Program-made: the position numbers and the translations under genes
Assembly: GCF_900291475.1 (NCBI RefSeq)
Contig: NZ_OLMM01000001.1
Span: 66,142-128,499 of the forward strand
Direction: 5' to 3'
Length of the DNA stretch: 62,358 bases
Source of the DNA: Acidaminococcus hominis
GTDB taxonomy: Bacteria; Bacillota; Negativicutes; Acidaminococcales; Acidaminococcaceae
The notes under the pieces: model-generated
Seen by the model: only the letters and a program-made list of their open reading frames with translations
Database searches by the model: none
What the model was told of the DNA's origin: nothing
Shown: positions 28,204 through 37,515 of the stretch, piece after piece
How the letters are laid out: each line of letters starts with the position of its first letter
How positions within the stretch are numbered: the first letter of the stretch is position 1

Positions 28204-29484
28204 ATGAACTATGATGTGGTTTTGGCCAATGTGGAACTGGCTGCCGCCGGCAGCGGCAAACCCTGCTATATTGGCATTAAAGATCGGCGTATCGCCTATA
28301 TCGGGCCGGATGCCATTACGGGCACCCAGACCATTGATGGACGGAACCACCTGGCGGTACCGGGCTGGGTCAACGCCCACACCCATACGGCCATGACGCT
28401 GTTCCGCAGCTATGCGGACGACATGGTGCTGATGGACTGGCTCCAGAACAAAATCTGGCCTATGGAAAACAACCTGGATGGCCGGGCAGTGTACTGGGGC
28501 AGTCTCCTGGGCATGGCGGAAATGATCCGCACGGGCACCACCTGCTTTGCGGATATGTATTTCTTCATGGACGAAACGGCCCAGGCAGCCCGGGACTGCG
28601 GCATCCGCGTGGTGTTATCCCGGGGACTTACCGGCGCCTCTGTGGCGGACGGTAAATCCCGGCTGGACGAAAACACGGAGCTGTACAAAAAGTGGCACGG
28701 CGCCTGCGATGACCGGATTCGGGTAATGTTTGGCCCCCACGCCCCCTATACCTGCAGCCCGGATTTCATCAAATCTGTGGTGGAACGGGCCGGCAGCCTG
28801 GGTGCAGAAATCCATATGCATCTGTCCGAAACCCAGGGAGAAGTGGACGACTGCCTGAAGCAGTACGGCAAGACCCCCATTGCCCTGATGGAAGACCTGG
28901 GCATGTTTGAACTGGGGACCCTGGCCGCTCACTGCGTCCATGTGACAGAAGAAGACCAGGCCATTATGGCCAAGCACCACGTCCGGGTGGCCCACAATCC
29001 TCAAAGCAACCTGAAACTGGCCAGCGGCATTGCCCCTGTGGCCAGTATGCTGGAAAAGGGCCTTACCGTAGGCCTGGGCACCGATGGGGCTTCCAGCAAC
29101 AACAACCTGGATATGCTGGAAGAAGTCCGGCTGGCAGCGCTTTTGGCCAAGACCGAGTCCGGCAATCCCAAAGCCGTCCCTGCGGCCCAGGCTCTTGCTA
29201 TGGGTACGGTCCAGGGCGCCAAAGCCGTGGGCTACGATGACCTGGGACAGCTTGCCGTAGGCCAGCGGGCCGATATCGTGCTCTATAATATGGATTCACC
29301 GCATTGGTACCCCCGGCATGACCGGGTTTCTCTCCTGGTGTATGCTGCTTCTGCCCAGGATGTGGACACCGTTTTGGTAGATGGCCGCGTCCTGCTCCAG
29401 AACAAGGAACTGACCACCATTGATTTGGAAAAGGTCATTTTTGAGGTCAACCGGTGCATTGAATATGTTTTGCCCAAAAATTAA
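28204..29484 (+). CDS. mtaD: 5-methylthioadenosine/S-adenosylhomocysteine deaminase
   Basis: 426 residues of the amidohydrolase superfamily. It deaminates methylthioadenosine and S-adenosylhomocysteine to the inosine forms. Metal ligands are visible in NAHTHTAMTL, HMHLSETQGE and GTDGASSNNN. AAGGAGATT precedes the ATG. Together with mtnP it clears the by-products of S-adenosylmethionine-dependent methylation and polyamine synthesis. Both enzymes compete for methylthioadenosine. Confidence 0.93.
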   Translation: MNYDVVLANVELAAAGSGKPCYIGIKDRRIAYIGPDAITGTQTIDGRNHLAVPGWVNAHTHTAMTLFRSYADDMVLMDWLQNKIWPMENNLDGRAVYWGSLLGMAEMIRTGTTCFADMYFFMDETAQAARDCGIRVVLSRGLTGASVADGKSRLDENTELYKKWHGACDDRIRVMFGPHAPYTCSPDFIKSVVERAGSLGAEIHMHLSETQGEVDDCLKQYGKTPIALMEDLGMFELGTLAAHCVHVTEEDQAIMAKHHVRVAHNPQSNLKLASGIAPVASMLEKGLTVGLGTDGASSNNNLDMLEEVRLAALLAKTESGNPKAVPAAQALAMGTVQGAKAVGYDDLGQLAVGQRADIVLYNMDSPHWYPRHDRVSLLVYAASAQDVDTVLVDGRVLLQNKELTTIDLEKVIFEVNRCIEYVLPKN

Positions 29485-29500
29485 AGGGGAGTGATTCATT

Positions 29501-30343
29501 GTGGCAAAAGTACTGAAGAAGCTGCAGCTTGCGCCTGCAGTGTGGGAATTTGAAATTGAAGCACCGCTCATTGCCCATAAATGCCAGCCGGGCCAGTTTG
29601 TTATGGTCCTGGTGGATGAAGACAGCGAACGGATTCCTCTCACCATTGGCGATTTCGACCGGGAGCGGGGCACCATTACCCTGATGGTCCAGGCCGTAGG
29701 CGCCACCACCACCCATCTGACCCACGACTTTGAGGTAGGGGACGAATTCCAGCACGTACTGGGACCCTTGGGCCAGCCCTCTGAAATGGGCAAATTCGGC
29801 ACCGTGGTCATGGTCTGCGGCGGTATCGGCGTAGCCCCCGTCCATCCCATTGCCCGGGCCTATCACGAACTGGGCAACAAGGTGATTACCATTATCGGCG
29901 GCCGCAGCAAGGACCTGATCCTGTGGCGGGACCGGATGGAAAAAATCAGCGATGAAGTAATCATCACCACCGACGATGGTTCTGACGGCATCAAGGGCTT
30001 TGTTACCGATCCGCTGCGAAAAATGCTGGAAGCCGGCACCAAAGTGGACCTGGTGGTAGCCATTGGACCCATCATCATGATGAAGAACGTGGCCAAGACC
30101 ACCCTGCCTTTCCACGTGAAGACCACTGCCAGCCTGAGCTGCCTGATGGTGGACGGCACCGGTATGTGCGGCGGCTGCCGGGTGAAGGTAGGGGATGAAA
30201 GCAAGTTTACCTGCTGCGATGGTCCCGAATTCGACGCCCATCAGGTGGATTTTGACAACCTGATGACCCGTTCCAAGATGTACAAGGATCAGGAAGCGGA
30301 AGAATATAGTTGTGGGGGGCATTGCAAATGCGTGGCGGAATGA
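29501..30343 (+). CDS. nfnA: NfnA-like subunit (ferredoxin-NADP+ reductase alpha)
   Basis: 280 residues from GTG 29501. It belongs to the sulfide-dehydrogenase/dihydroorotate-dehydrogenase electron-transfer family. An FAD-binding barrel lies in the N-terminal third (RIPLTIGDFDR). The NAD-binding domain follows (VCGGIGVAPVHPIA). The C-terminal [2Fe-2S] site is CLMVDGTGMCGGCRV plus the later CC. With NfnB it forms the bifurcating NADH-dependent reduced ferredoxin:NADP+ oxidoreductase of fermentative anaerobes. The two genes overlap. Confidence 0.92.
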   Translation: MAKVLKKLQLAPAVWEFEIEAPLIAHKCQPGQFVMVLVDEDSERIPLTIGDFDRERGTITLMVQAVGATTTHLTHDFEVGDEFQHVLGPLGQPSEMGKFGTVVMVCGGIGVAPVHPIARAYHELGNKVITIIGGRSKDLILWRDRMEKISDEVIITTDDGSDGIKGFVTDPLRKMLEAGTKVDLVVAIGPIIMMKNVAKTTLPFHVKTTASLSCLMVDGTGMCGGCRVKVGDESKFTCCDGPEFDAHQVDFDNLMTRSKMYKDQEAEEYSCGGHCKCVAE

Positions 30344-31728
30344 GAAATCCTATGCCGGAACAACCGGCGGACGTGCGGAACAAAAACTTTAAGGAAGTAG
30401 CCCTGGGCTACTCGGAAGAAGTGGCTGTGGACGAAGCCCAGCGCTGCCTGAACTGCAAGAACCCGCGCTGCGTACAGGGCTGCCCCGTGAATGTGGACAT
30501 TCCCCAATTCATCCATGCCATTACGGAAAAGGACTTTGCCGGCTCCATTCGGATTCTGAAGGGCAAAAACGCCCTGCCCGCAGTGTGCGGCCGGGTCTGC
30601 CCCCAGGAAAACCAGTGCGAAAAAGTCTGCATCTTGGGCATCAAGGGAGAACCGGTGGCCATTGGCCGGCTGGAACGGTACGTGGCTGACCGGGCCCGGG
30701 AAGAGGGCACCGACCAGATTACCGAAGGCCTTGCCCCCAAAAACGGCATCAAGGTGGCTGTGGTAGGCGGCGGCCCGTCCTGCCTGACTGCTGCTGGAGA
30801 CCTGGCCAAGCTGGGCTACGATGTAACCCTGTTTGAAGCCCTCCACAAGGTGGGCGGCGTGCTGATGTACGGGATTCCGGAATTCCGGCTGCCCAAGGAC
30901 ATTGTCCAGCACGAGGTTCAGGCCCTGAAGGACCTGGGGGTCAATATCATGACCGACGTGGTTATCGGCCGTACCTTTACCCTCCACGAGCTGCTGAATG
31001 AGGAAGGCTTCCAGGCTGTGTACGTAGGTACCGGCGCTGGGCTGCCCCACTTTATGCATATTCCCGGCGAAGCCCTGAACGGGGTGTACGCTGCCAACGA
31101 ATTCCTCACCCGGGTGAACCTGATGGGAGCCTGGCAGTTCCCCAAGAAGGCCACTCCCGTATATGTAGGCAAGAACGTAGCCGTAGTAGGGGCCGGCAAC
31201 GTGGCCATGGATGCTGCCCGTACGGCCAAGCGCCTGGGCGCAGAAAATGTCTACGTGGTCTACCGCCGCAGCGAAGCGGAAATGCCCGCCAGAAAAGAAG
31301 AAATCGAACACGCCAAGGCTGAGGGGATTCAGCTCCATATGCTGAACAATCCCTGCCGGATTGTGGGCGATGACAAGGGTTGGGTCAAAGGCATCGAATG
31401 CATCCGCACCCAGCTGGGCGAACCGGATGCTTCCGGCCGCCGTTCTCCTGTAGAAATCCCCGGCTCCAACCATGTGTTTGACGTGGATATGGTGGTAATG
31501 GCCATCGGCCAGGGGCCCAACCCGCTGCTCAAGCACACCACCCCGGATCTGGTTACCAACAAAAAGGGCCTGATTACCGTGGATGAAAACGAAGAAACCT
31601 CCATTCCCGGCGTTTTTGCTGGCGGCGACATCGTTACCGGTGCTGCCACCGTTATCTCTGCCATGGGTGCAGGGAAGAAGGCTGCCGTGGAAATCGACAA
31701 GTATATCAAAGAAAAAGCCAAAAAATAA
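30328..31728 (+). CDS. nfnB: NfnB-like subunit (NADPH-dependent glutamate synthase-type)
   Basis: 466 residues from ATG 30328, chosen because GGGGGG (30314-30319) is 8 bases upstream; ATG 30340, overlapping the nfnA stop, is the alternative. Two [4Fe-4S] clusters are indicated by CLNCKNPRCVQGCPVNVDIP and CGRVCPQENQCEKVC. Tandem FAD (VGGGPSCLTAAGDLA) and NADPH (VGAGNVAMDAART) motifs follow. The architecture is that of glutamate-synthase small subunits, but pairing with NfnA and the absence of a GltB-type large subunit support Nfn. Confidence 0.92.
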   Translation: MRGGMRNPMPEQPADVRNKNFKEVALGYSEEVAVDEAQRCLNCKNPRCVQGCPVNVDIPQFIHAITEKDFAGSIRILKGKNALPAVCGRVCPQENQCEKVCILGIKGEPVAIGRLERYVADRAREEGTDQITEGLAPKNGIKVAVVGGGPSCLTAAGDLAKLGYDVTLFEALHKVGGVLMYGIPEFRLPKDIVQHEVQALKDLGVNIMTDVVIGRTFTLHELLNEEGFQAVYVGTGAGLPHFMHIPGEALNGVYAANEFLTRVNLMGAWQFPKKATPVYVGKNVAVVGAGNVAMDAARTAKRLGAENVYVVYRRSEAEMPARKEEIEHAKAEGIQLHMLNNPCRIVGDDKGWVKGIECIRTQLGEPDASGRRSPVEIPGSNHVFDVDMVVMAIGQGPNPLLKHTTPDLVTNKKGLITVDENEETSIPGVFAGGDIVTGAATVISAMGAGKKAAVEIDKYIKEKAKK

Positions 31729-31746
31729 AGAGAAAAGAAGGTCCCT

Positions 31747-32907
31747 ATGAAAAAATTACAGCTGCTACTGGCCGCTGCTTCCTTGTTTTTGCTGAGCAGT
31801 ACGGGTCTGGGTTCTTCTGCCCAGGCGGCGGAGAAAAAGGACCAGGTATTCAAGCCGGCCAGCGGCGGATACACCTTGACGGTGCCCCCGGGCAGCCAGG
31901 AAATCTACCATACCACCACCGGCATCCGGTTTACGGTGGGGAAGACCTTCCTGGTTTCCGCCGATTTGTACACCCTGCCTAACTTTGTTTCTGTGCCCAT
32001 GCGCCAGTATTCCTCGGAACAGCAGAAGGAATTTACCAGCTTTATCGGGAAGGTCCAGGATATGCAGGATTCCACCATTGTGGAAGACGGCGTAAAGGGC
32101 AGTACCGGCCAAAGCGCTGCCGCCGACCGGCTGCGGGCTGTGCTGCGCCGGGTGAACAACCCGGAACTGATGCGGGCCCGGGAGGACGAAAAGTCCGGCT
32201 ACGACCGGGACACCTTTACCTACGAAGCCATTCCCAAGGATTCCCTGAAAACCCGGCGGCCCTTTACTGTGGGCAAGGTTTACCAGCCCCAGAAGAACAT
32301 TGCCCTGGTGGTGAATGTCAGTGCGCCCCAGGACCAGGAAGCGGCAGCCAGGGAGGCCCTGAAAGCCCTGACCAAGGATTTGTCCCTGGCCAAGGTTCGC
32401 TACACGGATATCAACCTGCTGACGGTGCCTTCCATGGGTTTTGAAATGGAAATCCCCAGCGGCTGGCGGATGTACACCCTGCGGGCGGACAATATCCTGT
32501 TTGGCCGTTCCCTGAGCTCCGTCCATACCGATGACCTGATGATCCGCCGCTTCAGCGACCCGTCCTTTGCAGAACTGGGCACTGCTACACCGGCCAACCT
32601 GAAGCAGGCCGAAAGCAATTTCCTGGACAAGGTGACTCGGTATACCCCCAACGTGACCATCCTGCGCCACGAACCCATTACCGTGGGGACCCTCAACGGC
32701 AGTCTGGCGGAATCCACCGACAACGAAGACCTGAAAAAGGTGTTCATCATCAATACCTATCTGATGAATCGCCAGGGCTCCGGGTTCCAGATCCGCTACG
32801 AAACCGATGATACCATCAACTATGATTTGAAGCTCAATGCCTTTAAACAATCCATTGAGTCCTTTACCCTTCTGCCGGACGCCCAAAACCGCGCACCCCA
32901 GCAGTAA
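31747..32907 (+). CDS. exported protein of unknown function
   Basis: 386 residues. A typical Sec signal peptide covers residues 1-27 (KKLQLLLAAASLFLL, then SSAQA before the probable cleavage). There is no lipobox cysteine. The rest is soluble-looking, with two similar halves: both contain Y-x-L-x-VP-x-G/E-IPSGW-type strands (YTLTVPPGS near 40, MEIPSGWRMY near 237). This suggests an internally repeated fold in the periplasm. I do not recognise a family. It follows nfnB by 18 bases but a role in electron transfer is not implied. Confidence 0.7.
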   Translation: MKKLQLLLAAASLFLLSSTGLGSSAQAAEKKDQVFKPASGGYTLTVPPGSQEIYHTTTGIRFTVGKTFLVSADLYTLPNFVSVPMRQYSSEQQKEFTSFIGKVQDMQDSTIVEDGVKGSTGQSAAADRLRAVLRRVNNPELMRAREDEKSGYDRDTFTYEAIPKDSLKTRRPFTVGKVYQPQKNIALVVNVSAPQDQEAAAREALKALTKDLSLAKVRYTDINLLTVPSMGFEMEIPSGWRMYTLRADNILFGRSLSSVHTDDLMIRRFSDPSFAELGTATPANLKQAESNFLDKVTRYTPNVTILRHEPITVGTLNGSLAESTDNEDLKKVFIINTYLMNRQGSGFQIRYETDDTINYDLKLNAFKQSIESFTLLPDAQNRAPQQ

Positions 32908-32921
32908 AATTGGATATGTAA

Positions 32922-32960
32922 AAACGGAAAGTTCCTAAACGGGGCTTTCCGTTTTCTGTT
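32922..32960 (+). terminator. rho-independent terminator
   Basis: AAACGGAAAG pairs with CTTTCCGTTT around a 13-base loop, followed by TCTGTTTC. It ends the transcription unit of the exported protein. Confidence 0.8.
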
Positions 32961-33108
32961 TCAAAAGTATCAGCTTCTGGCCCTTCTCTAAGGGCGGAGC
33001 GCTTCTCCTGGATTTTTGACCAAAGTTGTGGGTATAATATTATCGAATTAGTGTGAATAATAACAGGTGCACCGCTGGTGCCTATGTATACAGAAAGAAA
33101 TGGTCAGT

Positions 33109-33594
33109 ATGAAGAAATTTGGCGCAATCCTGGTGGCGGCGGCCTGCCTTCTGGCTCCCTGCTTTACCCAGGCAGAGGCCCAGGGAGTTGACTTTAACCC
33201 CAAACGCTGCGTCAGCGTGGCTTCTTCCCTAAGGGAGCAGACCTGGGTGGATTTGGACTCGGTAAAGGTGGTGCGGGAAGAAGCCCCCTATTACCAAATC
33301 AAGGCTCGGACCTTCTATCGGAACTACGAAAAGCATCAGGTGGTGGAAACCCTTGGTTACTATTACTATAATGCGGATAAAGGGGAGCTATATTCCGAGC
33401 CCCTGACCCTGATTATCCAGGACCGGCTCACGGGTAAAACCGAAACCCGGAAGGTAGTCCAGCCCCGGCTGATACCCGCTGCCTACCTGGACAAGGACTA
33501 TATTGCCGGAAACCTGGTCTTTCACAAGGTATACGGCCGTTGGTTCAGCCCGGATTATCCCCAGTACCCGGAGGCCGGTGAAGCCAAGGGATAA
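33109..33594 (+). CDS. small exported protein of unknown function
   Basis: 161 residues from ATG 33109, placed at the start of a clear signal peptide (KKFGAILVAAACLLAPC, cleavage probably after the AEA near residue 24). ATG 33100 is an alternative. A TATAAT lies at 33033-33038 without a good -35. The mature part is a compact domain with WVDLDSVKV and many tyrosines (YYYYNADKGE), reminiscent of surface-adhesion or peptidase-associated small domains in Negativicutes, but I cannot assign it. It precedes the 398-residue unknown protein by 98 bases. Confidence 0.65.
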   Translation: MKKFGAILVAAACLLAPCFTQAEAQGVDFNPKRCVSVASSLREQTWVDLDSVKVVREEAPYYQIKARTFYRNYEKHQVVETLGYYYYNADKGELYSEPLTLIIQDRLTGKTETRKVVQPRLIPAAYLDKDYIAGNLVFHKVYGRWFSPDYPQYPEAGEAKG

Positions 33595-33692
33595 AAACTG
33601 GTGCCTGGGAAACCGGGCCCAGTCTTTAGCAGCAATAAGCCGCCGGTCCCTAGGGAAACTGGGCGGAAACTAAAGAACGGAGGCGTTAGTGT

Positions 33693-34889
33693 ATGGCAAG
33701 AGATACAGAAATGGATGCATTCTTGGGGAAATTGCCCCAAAAAGTGGTGGTCATCACCCGCCCGGACGATAACAAGGACAACCGGGATATTATCTACCAG
33801 GAAGTTACCGTAACCAGCCAGGGCAAGGGCATGGGAGCCATCTGGTGGCGGCCGGGAGAAGTGGTCACCGGCAAGCGCAAAGGGGAACCCTTTGCCTTCG
33901 AGACCCATGAGGAACTGGCCCGCCGGATAATGGAACGGGCCCAGAAGGTTGTGGCCTATTACCGGCTGGCTGCCATTACCGAGGAACGGGATCCGCTGAA
34001 CCCGGAGGCAGAGGACCAGCCCTTCTGGCAGGTTATCCTGTACTACGAAGGAGGCAAAACCGTGGAGGCTGCCCATCTGCTGGAAGAAGAACCGGGCCGG
34101 CTGCCAGGCCTGTCCACCCTGATCCGCATGGCCTGCAAGCGGGAAGACCTGTCGCTGCTGGACGGCAATGCGGCAGACGCCCTGTATATGGAAATCCGCC
34201 TGAAGCCCGGTACGGACAACTCTGAAGGCAGTAAGGAAAAGTTTGTGGTGGATTTGGTGAAAAATAAGGCCAAGGTCACCCTGAAAGGGGACCACGGGGA
34301 AAAGCTCAGCGTTTCCCACCAAAATGATGAAATCGAAGTGTTCCGGGAAATCCTGCCCTGGCGGCAGGAAATCAAGGATAATTTTGACTTTCCCCAGGAC
34401 CCCAAACCCGAAACCTATACCCTGTACGACCTGCGGGTAACCACCGCCGCCGGCAAGGAGCACCGGACCCGGAATATCTACGATGCGCCCCATTTGGCCA
34501 AAGATTGGGCCTACTTTATGGACGTAGCCCGGACCCTGTTCCCCCTGACCATCTACGCCGTGCTGTTCCAGGAAAAATCCTACAGCCGCCGGGCTCCCCG
34601 GCAGGGGGACGTGGCCCTGTGCCAGGTAGAACTAGCGGATGGCAAAAAGGCGTACTTCTGCTCCGATACGGACAATATCTATCCAGAAGACGTGGTCCGG
34701 GTACCGGGCCCAGAAGCTGGTACGGACCAGGAAGGCCGGGTGACCCAGGTGTTCTATGCCAATCCGGCGGATTCCCCCGTGCCCCTGCCGGAAGTAAAAA
34801 CCATTTTGGAAATTGTGGAAACCTCCCGGGATCCCCTGGGACCGGACCCACTGCCCGAATGGACGCCCCAGCGGGACGAAATGGAGTGA
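33693..34889 (+). CDS. hypothetical cytoplasmic protein
   Basis: 398 residues, no signal peptide and no membrane segment; strongly charged. The C-terminal 80 residues (CQVELADGKKAYFCSDTD, then DVVRVPGPEAG and later PVPLPEVKTI) resemble a small beta-domain with the pattern Y-F-S-D-D-x-GD-x-V-VP-x-G seen in various uncharacterised Firmicute proteins. This is pattern recall, not a database result. GGAGGCGTTAGTGT before the ATG supports the start. The gene runs up to the terminator shared with the convergent broken gene. Confidence 0.65.
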   Translation: MARDTEMDAFLGKLPQKVVVITRPDDNKDNRDIIYQEVTVTSQGKGMGAIWWRPGEVVTGKRKGEPFAFETHEELARRIMERAQKVVAYYRLAAITEERDPLNPEAEDQPFWQVILYYEGGKTVEAAHLLEEEPGRLPGLSTLIRMACKREDLSLLDGNAADALYMEIRLKPGTDNSEGSKEKFVVDLVKNKAKVTLKGDHGEKLSVSHQNDEIEVFREILPWRQEIKDNFDFPQDPKPETYTLYDLRVTTAAGKEHRTRNIYDAPHLAKDWAYFMDVARTLFPLTIYAVLFQEKSYSRRAPRQGDVALCQVELADGKKAYFCSDTDNIYPEDVVRVPGPEAGTDQEGRVTQVFYANPADSPVPLPEVKTILEIVETSRDPLGPDPLPEWTPQRDEME

Positions 34890-34922
34890 GAACACCCTCC
34901 CGTATAGATCTACCATGAAATA

Positions 34923-34963
34923 CCCCCCAGAAAGGCAAGCTGCCTCTCTGGGGGCTATTTATT
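34923..34963 (+). terminator. terminator between convergent genes
   Basis: CCCCCAGAAAGGCA and TGCCTCTCTGGGGG form a 14-bp stem with one mismatch around AGC, followed by TATTTATTTATT. Its T-rich side faces the plus direction, so it mainly ends the 398-residue gene. Confidence 0.8.
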
Positions 34964-34977
34964 TATTGCTTTACTGC

Positions 34978-35768
34978 CTACCACCAGCGGATGCCGGGGG
35001 TGACCCGGCTCCGCTTCCGGGCTGCCTGAGGCAGGGTTTTCAGCCGGGCCCTGACCTGCTTTTCCATTCCCATTTCAAAGTCCAGCAGGAACTTGTAGTC
35101 AACATTGCTCAGGGCCAAAAGCAAATCGGCATAGTCTGCTGGTGAGTACGGACTGAAAAGGGAATCAATCCGCTGAAAATTCCGCATTGCCCGTCCGTAG
35201 AATTCCAGATCCGATTCCCAGCCCAGCCTGTCTCGCAGCATTTGCAGCTGTTCAACCATTTTGTCGGAGGGCCGCCGAGGATACTCGTAAAGGTAGTCCA
35301 AATAATGGTTGAGATGGATTCCCAGGTTCTTGGCAGTGGGAGTCAGGTCGTCCTGATAGGCCAGGTGAGCAAACTGGTAGGCAAAAACTGCGCACCAGTT
35401 ATAAAAGGCAGCCCCCCAGCATTTTTCTGCAAGAGAAAGTCCAGCATGGTTTGCCGCCAGCCCAGAAACTCCTCCATATGCCCCAGTTCGTAGCACTCTC
35501 GGGCCTTTTGCTGATAGTACTGCCAAATCAGGTCCTGAAAGGAATCTCCCGGCTTTGCGCCAGCCAGCAGCCTGTTCATATCCCAAAGGGTAATGGTATT
35601 TCTGTCACAAATATAGGCCACGTAGGGATTTTCCGCCAGCTCGGCTTCGCCCTTGGCAGTGCGCTGATACAGATGGTAGGAGAGCTCCTGAGCCGCTTTT
35701 TCCACCAGGCCTGCTTCCTGGAGCCGCAGGAGCATGATTTCCCGATAAAAGGAAGCAGAGACGCCCAC
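34978..35768 (-). pseudogene. C-terminal part of a disrupted gene, also frameshifted
   Basis: Two overlapping minus frames make up one protein. The first encodes ASFYREIMLLRLQEAG... up to FLLQKNAGG; the second continues with AAFYNWCAVFAYQFAHLAYQ to the stop at 34978. The switch coincides with a run of six C (35412-35417). Seven would restore one frame (AGGAAFYNW). The upstream end abuts the TnpB element. Joining with the fragment at 37516-37843 gives a helical, leucine-rich protein of roughly 365 residues with a SAP-like segment (LPELREAARGV...). Function unknown. Interruption and frameshift together imply loss of function. Confidence 0.8.
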
Positions 35769-35818
35769 CGTAAAATAAAATCATACAAAACAGGGTAAGA
35801 CAAATTCCCAATGATTTC

Positions 35819-35971
35819 GAGTGTTACGGCACACTCATATTTACCAACAGCTCAATTCTGTTTCTCTTATTGCTAAGTGGCACAACAAAATATAACTGTT
35901 GTTGTCTATTTTATAGTTTCCGTTAAGTACAAGGACTGCAATCTCTTGAAAGCAGTTCTTTCTTAACGGAA
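35819..35971 (-). ncRNA. candidate omega-RNA / right-end hairpins of the TnpB element
   Basis: Immediately after the tnpB stop, TTCCGTTAAG (35918-35927) and CTTAACGGAA (35962-35971) form a perfect 10-bp stem, with ACTGC/GCAGT nested inside. Nearer the right end GAGTGT/ACACTC (35819-35836) forms a second hairpin. TnpB proteins use an omega-RNA made from exactly this 3' region. No transcript evidence is available; assignment is by position and structure. Confidence 0.6.
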
Positions 35972-35979
35972 GTTTTTGT

Positions 35980-37389
35980 TTATGAGAACTTCTTTTTGCT
36001 TATATATTCATCTGCGAAGCCCTGACCTCTACGAGCAATAACATAACTTGCTCCTTGGTGAATAATGAGTTTCTTTCTGTCACAATATTTTTGCTTTGCA
36101 ATCTTGCTTGTATACGCAGGATTGACTTGAATCAAATTAACATTTCGTCTAAAACAACAATTTTCGAAAGTTTCCTTATATCTCGAATAGTCAAAGGCAT
36201 GAATTATTTTATTGTATGCCTTGCCTTGGGCTGACTTTGCTTTGATGACTTCTGACTTAGATTTTCTAAAGTCTAAATCTTCAATAACAATGTCTTTACC
36301 GACAGAAATTGCATAGTTTACAATCTTAGCAGTTATCTCTCGAATTTCGGACTTTGCTCTATTTCCCATACCATGATAATGCAAATCATAGTGTTTTAGC
36401 CCGACAAGATTTCCCGTTTCATTGGTCTCGGCAAGTTCGATAAAGCCATCATTGTAATCCAAGCCAATCGTTCCATACGTTTTTCGGGTCCTGTAGCTGT
36501 CGGTATCTATATCGAACGTTACCATAGCTTGCAGATAACACTTGCTGCCACGGAATACGATACGATAGCTAACGCCATGGCTTTTCTGTACAATGGTTTT
36601 TGCTAGCAAGCTGCTCATATACTTAAAAATACAAGCTCCATAAACGTACTCCCGAGCTTTTGTGTTCTTACGCAGCTGAATAACGAAACGATTACCTTTA
36701 CCCGAGTGTACCATTGGTGTTAGTTGCAGTATCTGATTACAGCGAAATTCATCCTTCGCTCCGATATACAAGGAACGATTATCTCTCTGCTCACGGAAAT
36801 GTTCCAGCCAGACCTTATGACTTGTCAGATTATTGTTTTCAAGATTATGCTGTGCATAAAACAGCTTCTTTGAGCCAAAGCAGAGATGCAAATCTTTGCT
36901 CTGAAGCTCTTTCAGCAGGTTAGCCTGCTTTTGTTTGAGGCGGTTAATCTTTTTACCCGTGTAAAAGATTTTTTCTTTTTTCCTGCGATAATATCTCAAA
37001 GCAGAAGGTGACAACTGATTGTTTCGAGCTTTTTCCTTCAAAGCAAATACTTGTTTACAAAGTTTATTCCGTTTACTGTAGAGTTTCGTTATTTTTCCAC
37101 TCAACTGCTTATACTCATACCATTTCAACTGATATAAGCCTCGATATAAACCCTCGACTTCAGAGATAACAGAATTAGCAAAACGCTTGTTTACTCCAAA
37201 TTGTATTTGTAAAAGCGTATTGAACTGGCTTTTCTTTACAGAAAACTTGCCGCCATTGTTATAACGATGCCACGCAAAGCGTAACATTCTGCCATAGAGA
37301 GCATTATACTCCTTGACGTATTTAATTAGATCAGCATTATCATTTTGATTGAGTCGTGTTTCAATCGTAAAAGTTTTAGAGACAATCAC
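35980..37389 (-). CDS. tnpB: TnpB-family RNA-guided nuclease-like protein
   Basis: 469 residues from GTG 37389 with GGAGGTGAT upstream. The N-terminal half is basic and helical (RNA-binding, coiled-coil near 100-170). LCFGSKKLF and the GAKDE region are typical of this TnpB branch. RuvC-I is GLDYNDG (Asp present) and RuvC-II is IVIEDLDF (Glu present). RuvC-III appears as IIHQGASYVIARRG, with no clear Asp at the usual D-x-x-NAA position. I see no CxxC zinc ribbon. It may be an active variant with a relocated third acid or a degenerate one. TnpB cleaves DNA under omega-RNA guidance and helps keep the element. Confidence 0.88.
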   Translation of the reverse strand: MIVSKTFTIETRLNQNDNADLIKYVKEYNALYGRMLRFAWHRYNNGGKFSVKKSQFNTLLQIQFGVNKRFANSVISEVEGLYRGLYQLKWYEYKQLSGKITKLYSKRNKLCKQVFALKEKARNNQLSPSALRYYRRKKEKIFYTGKKINRLKQKQANLLKELQSKDLHLCFGSKKLFYAQHNLENNNLTSHKVWLEHFREQRDNRSLYIGAKDEFRCNQILQLTPMVHSGKGNRFVIQLRKNTKAREYVYGACIFKYMSSLLAKTIVQKSHGVSYRIVFRGSKCYLQAMVTFDIDTDSYRTRKTYGTIGLDYNDGFIELAETNETGNLVGLKHYDLHYHGMGNRAKSEIREITAKIVNYAISVGKDIVIEDLDFRKSKSEVIKAKSAQGKAYNKIIHAFDYSRYKETFENCCFRRNVNLIQVNPAYTSKIAKQKYCDRKKLIIHQGASYVIARRGQGFADEYISKKKFS

Positions 37390-37515
37390 AGCATCACCTC
37401 CATTCTGTAAATTATTAATACTATTATATTACAAAATGCAATTATATTGTTCGAATTTTGTACAAAATAATCATGTTTATATGGCTTTGTATGATTTTTA
37501 GAAACTGCTGTTTAA

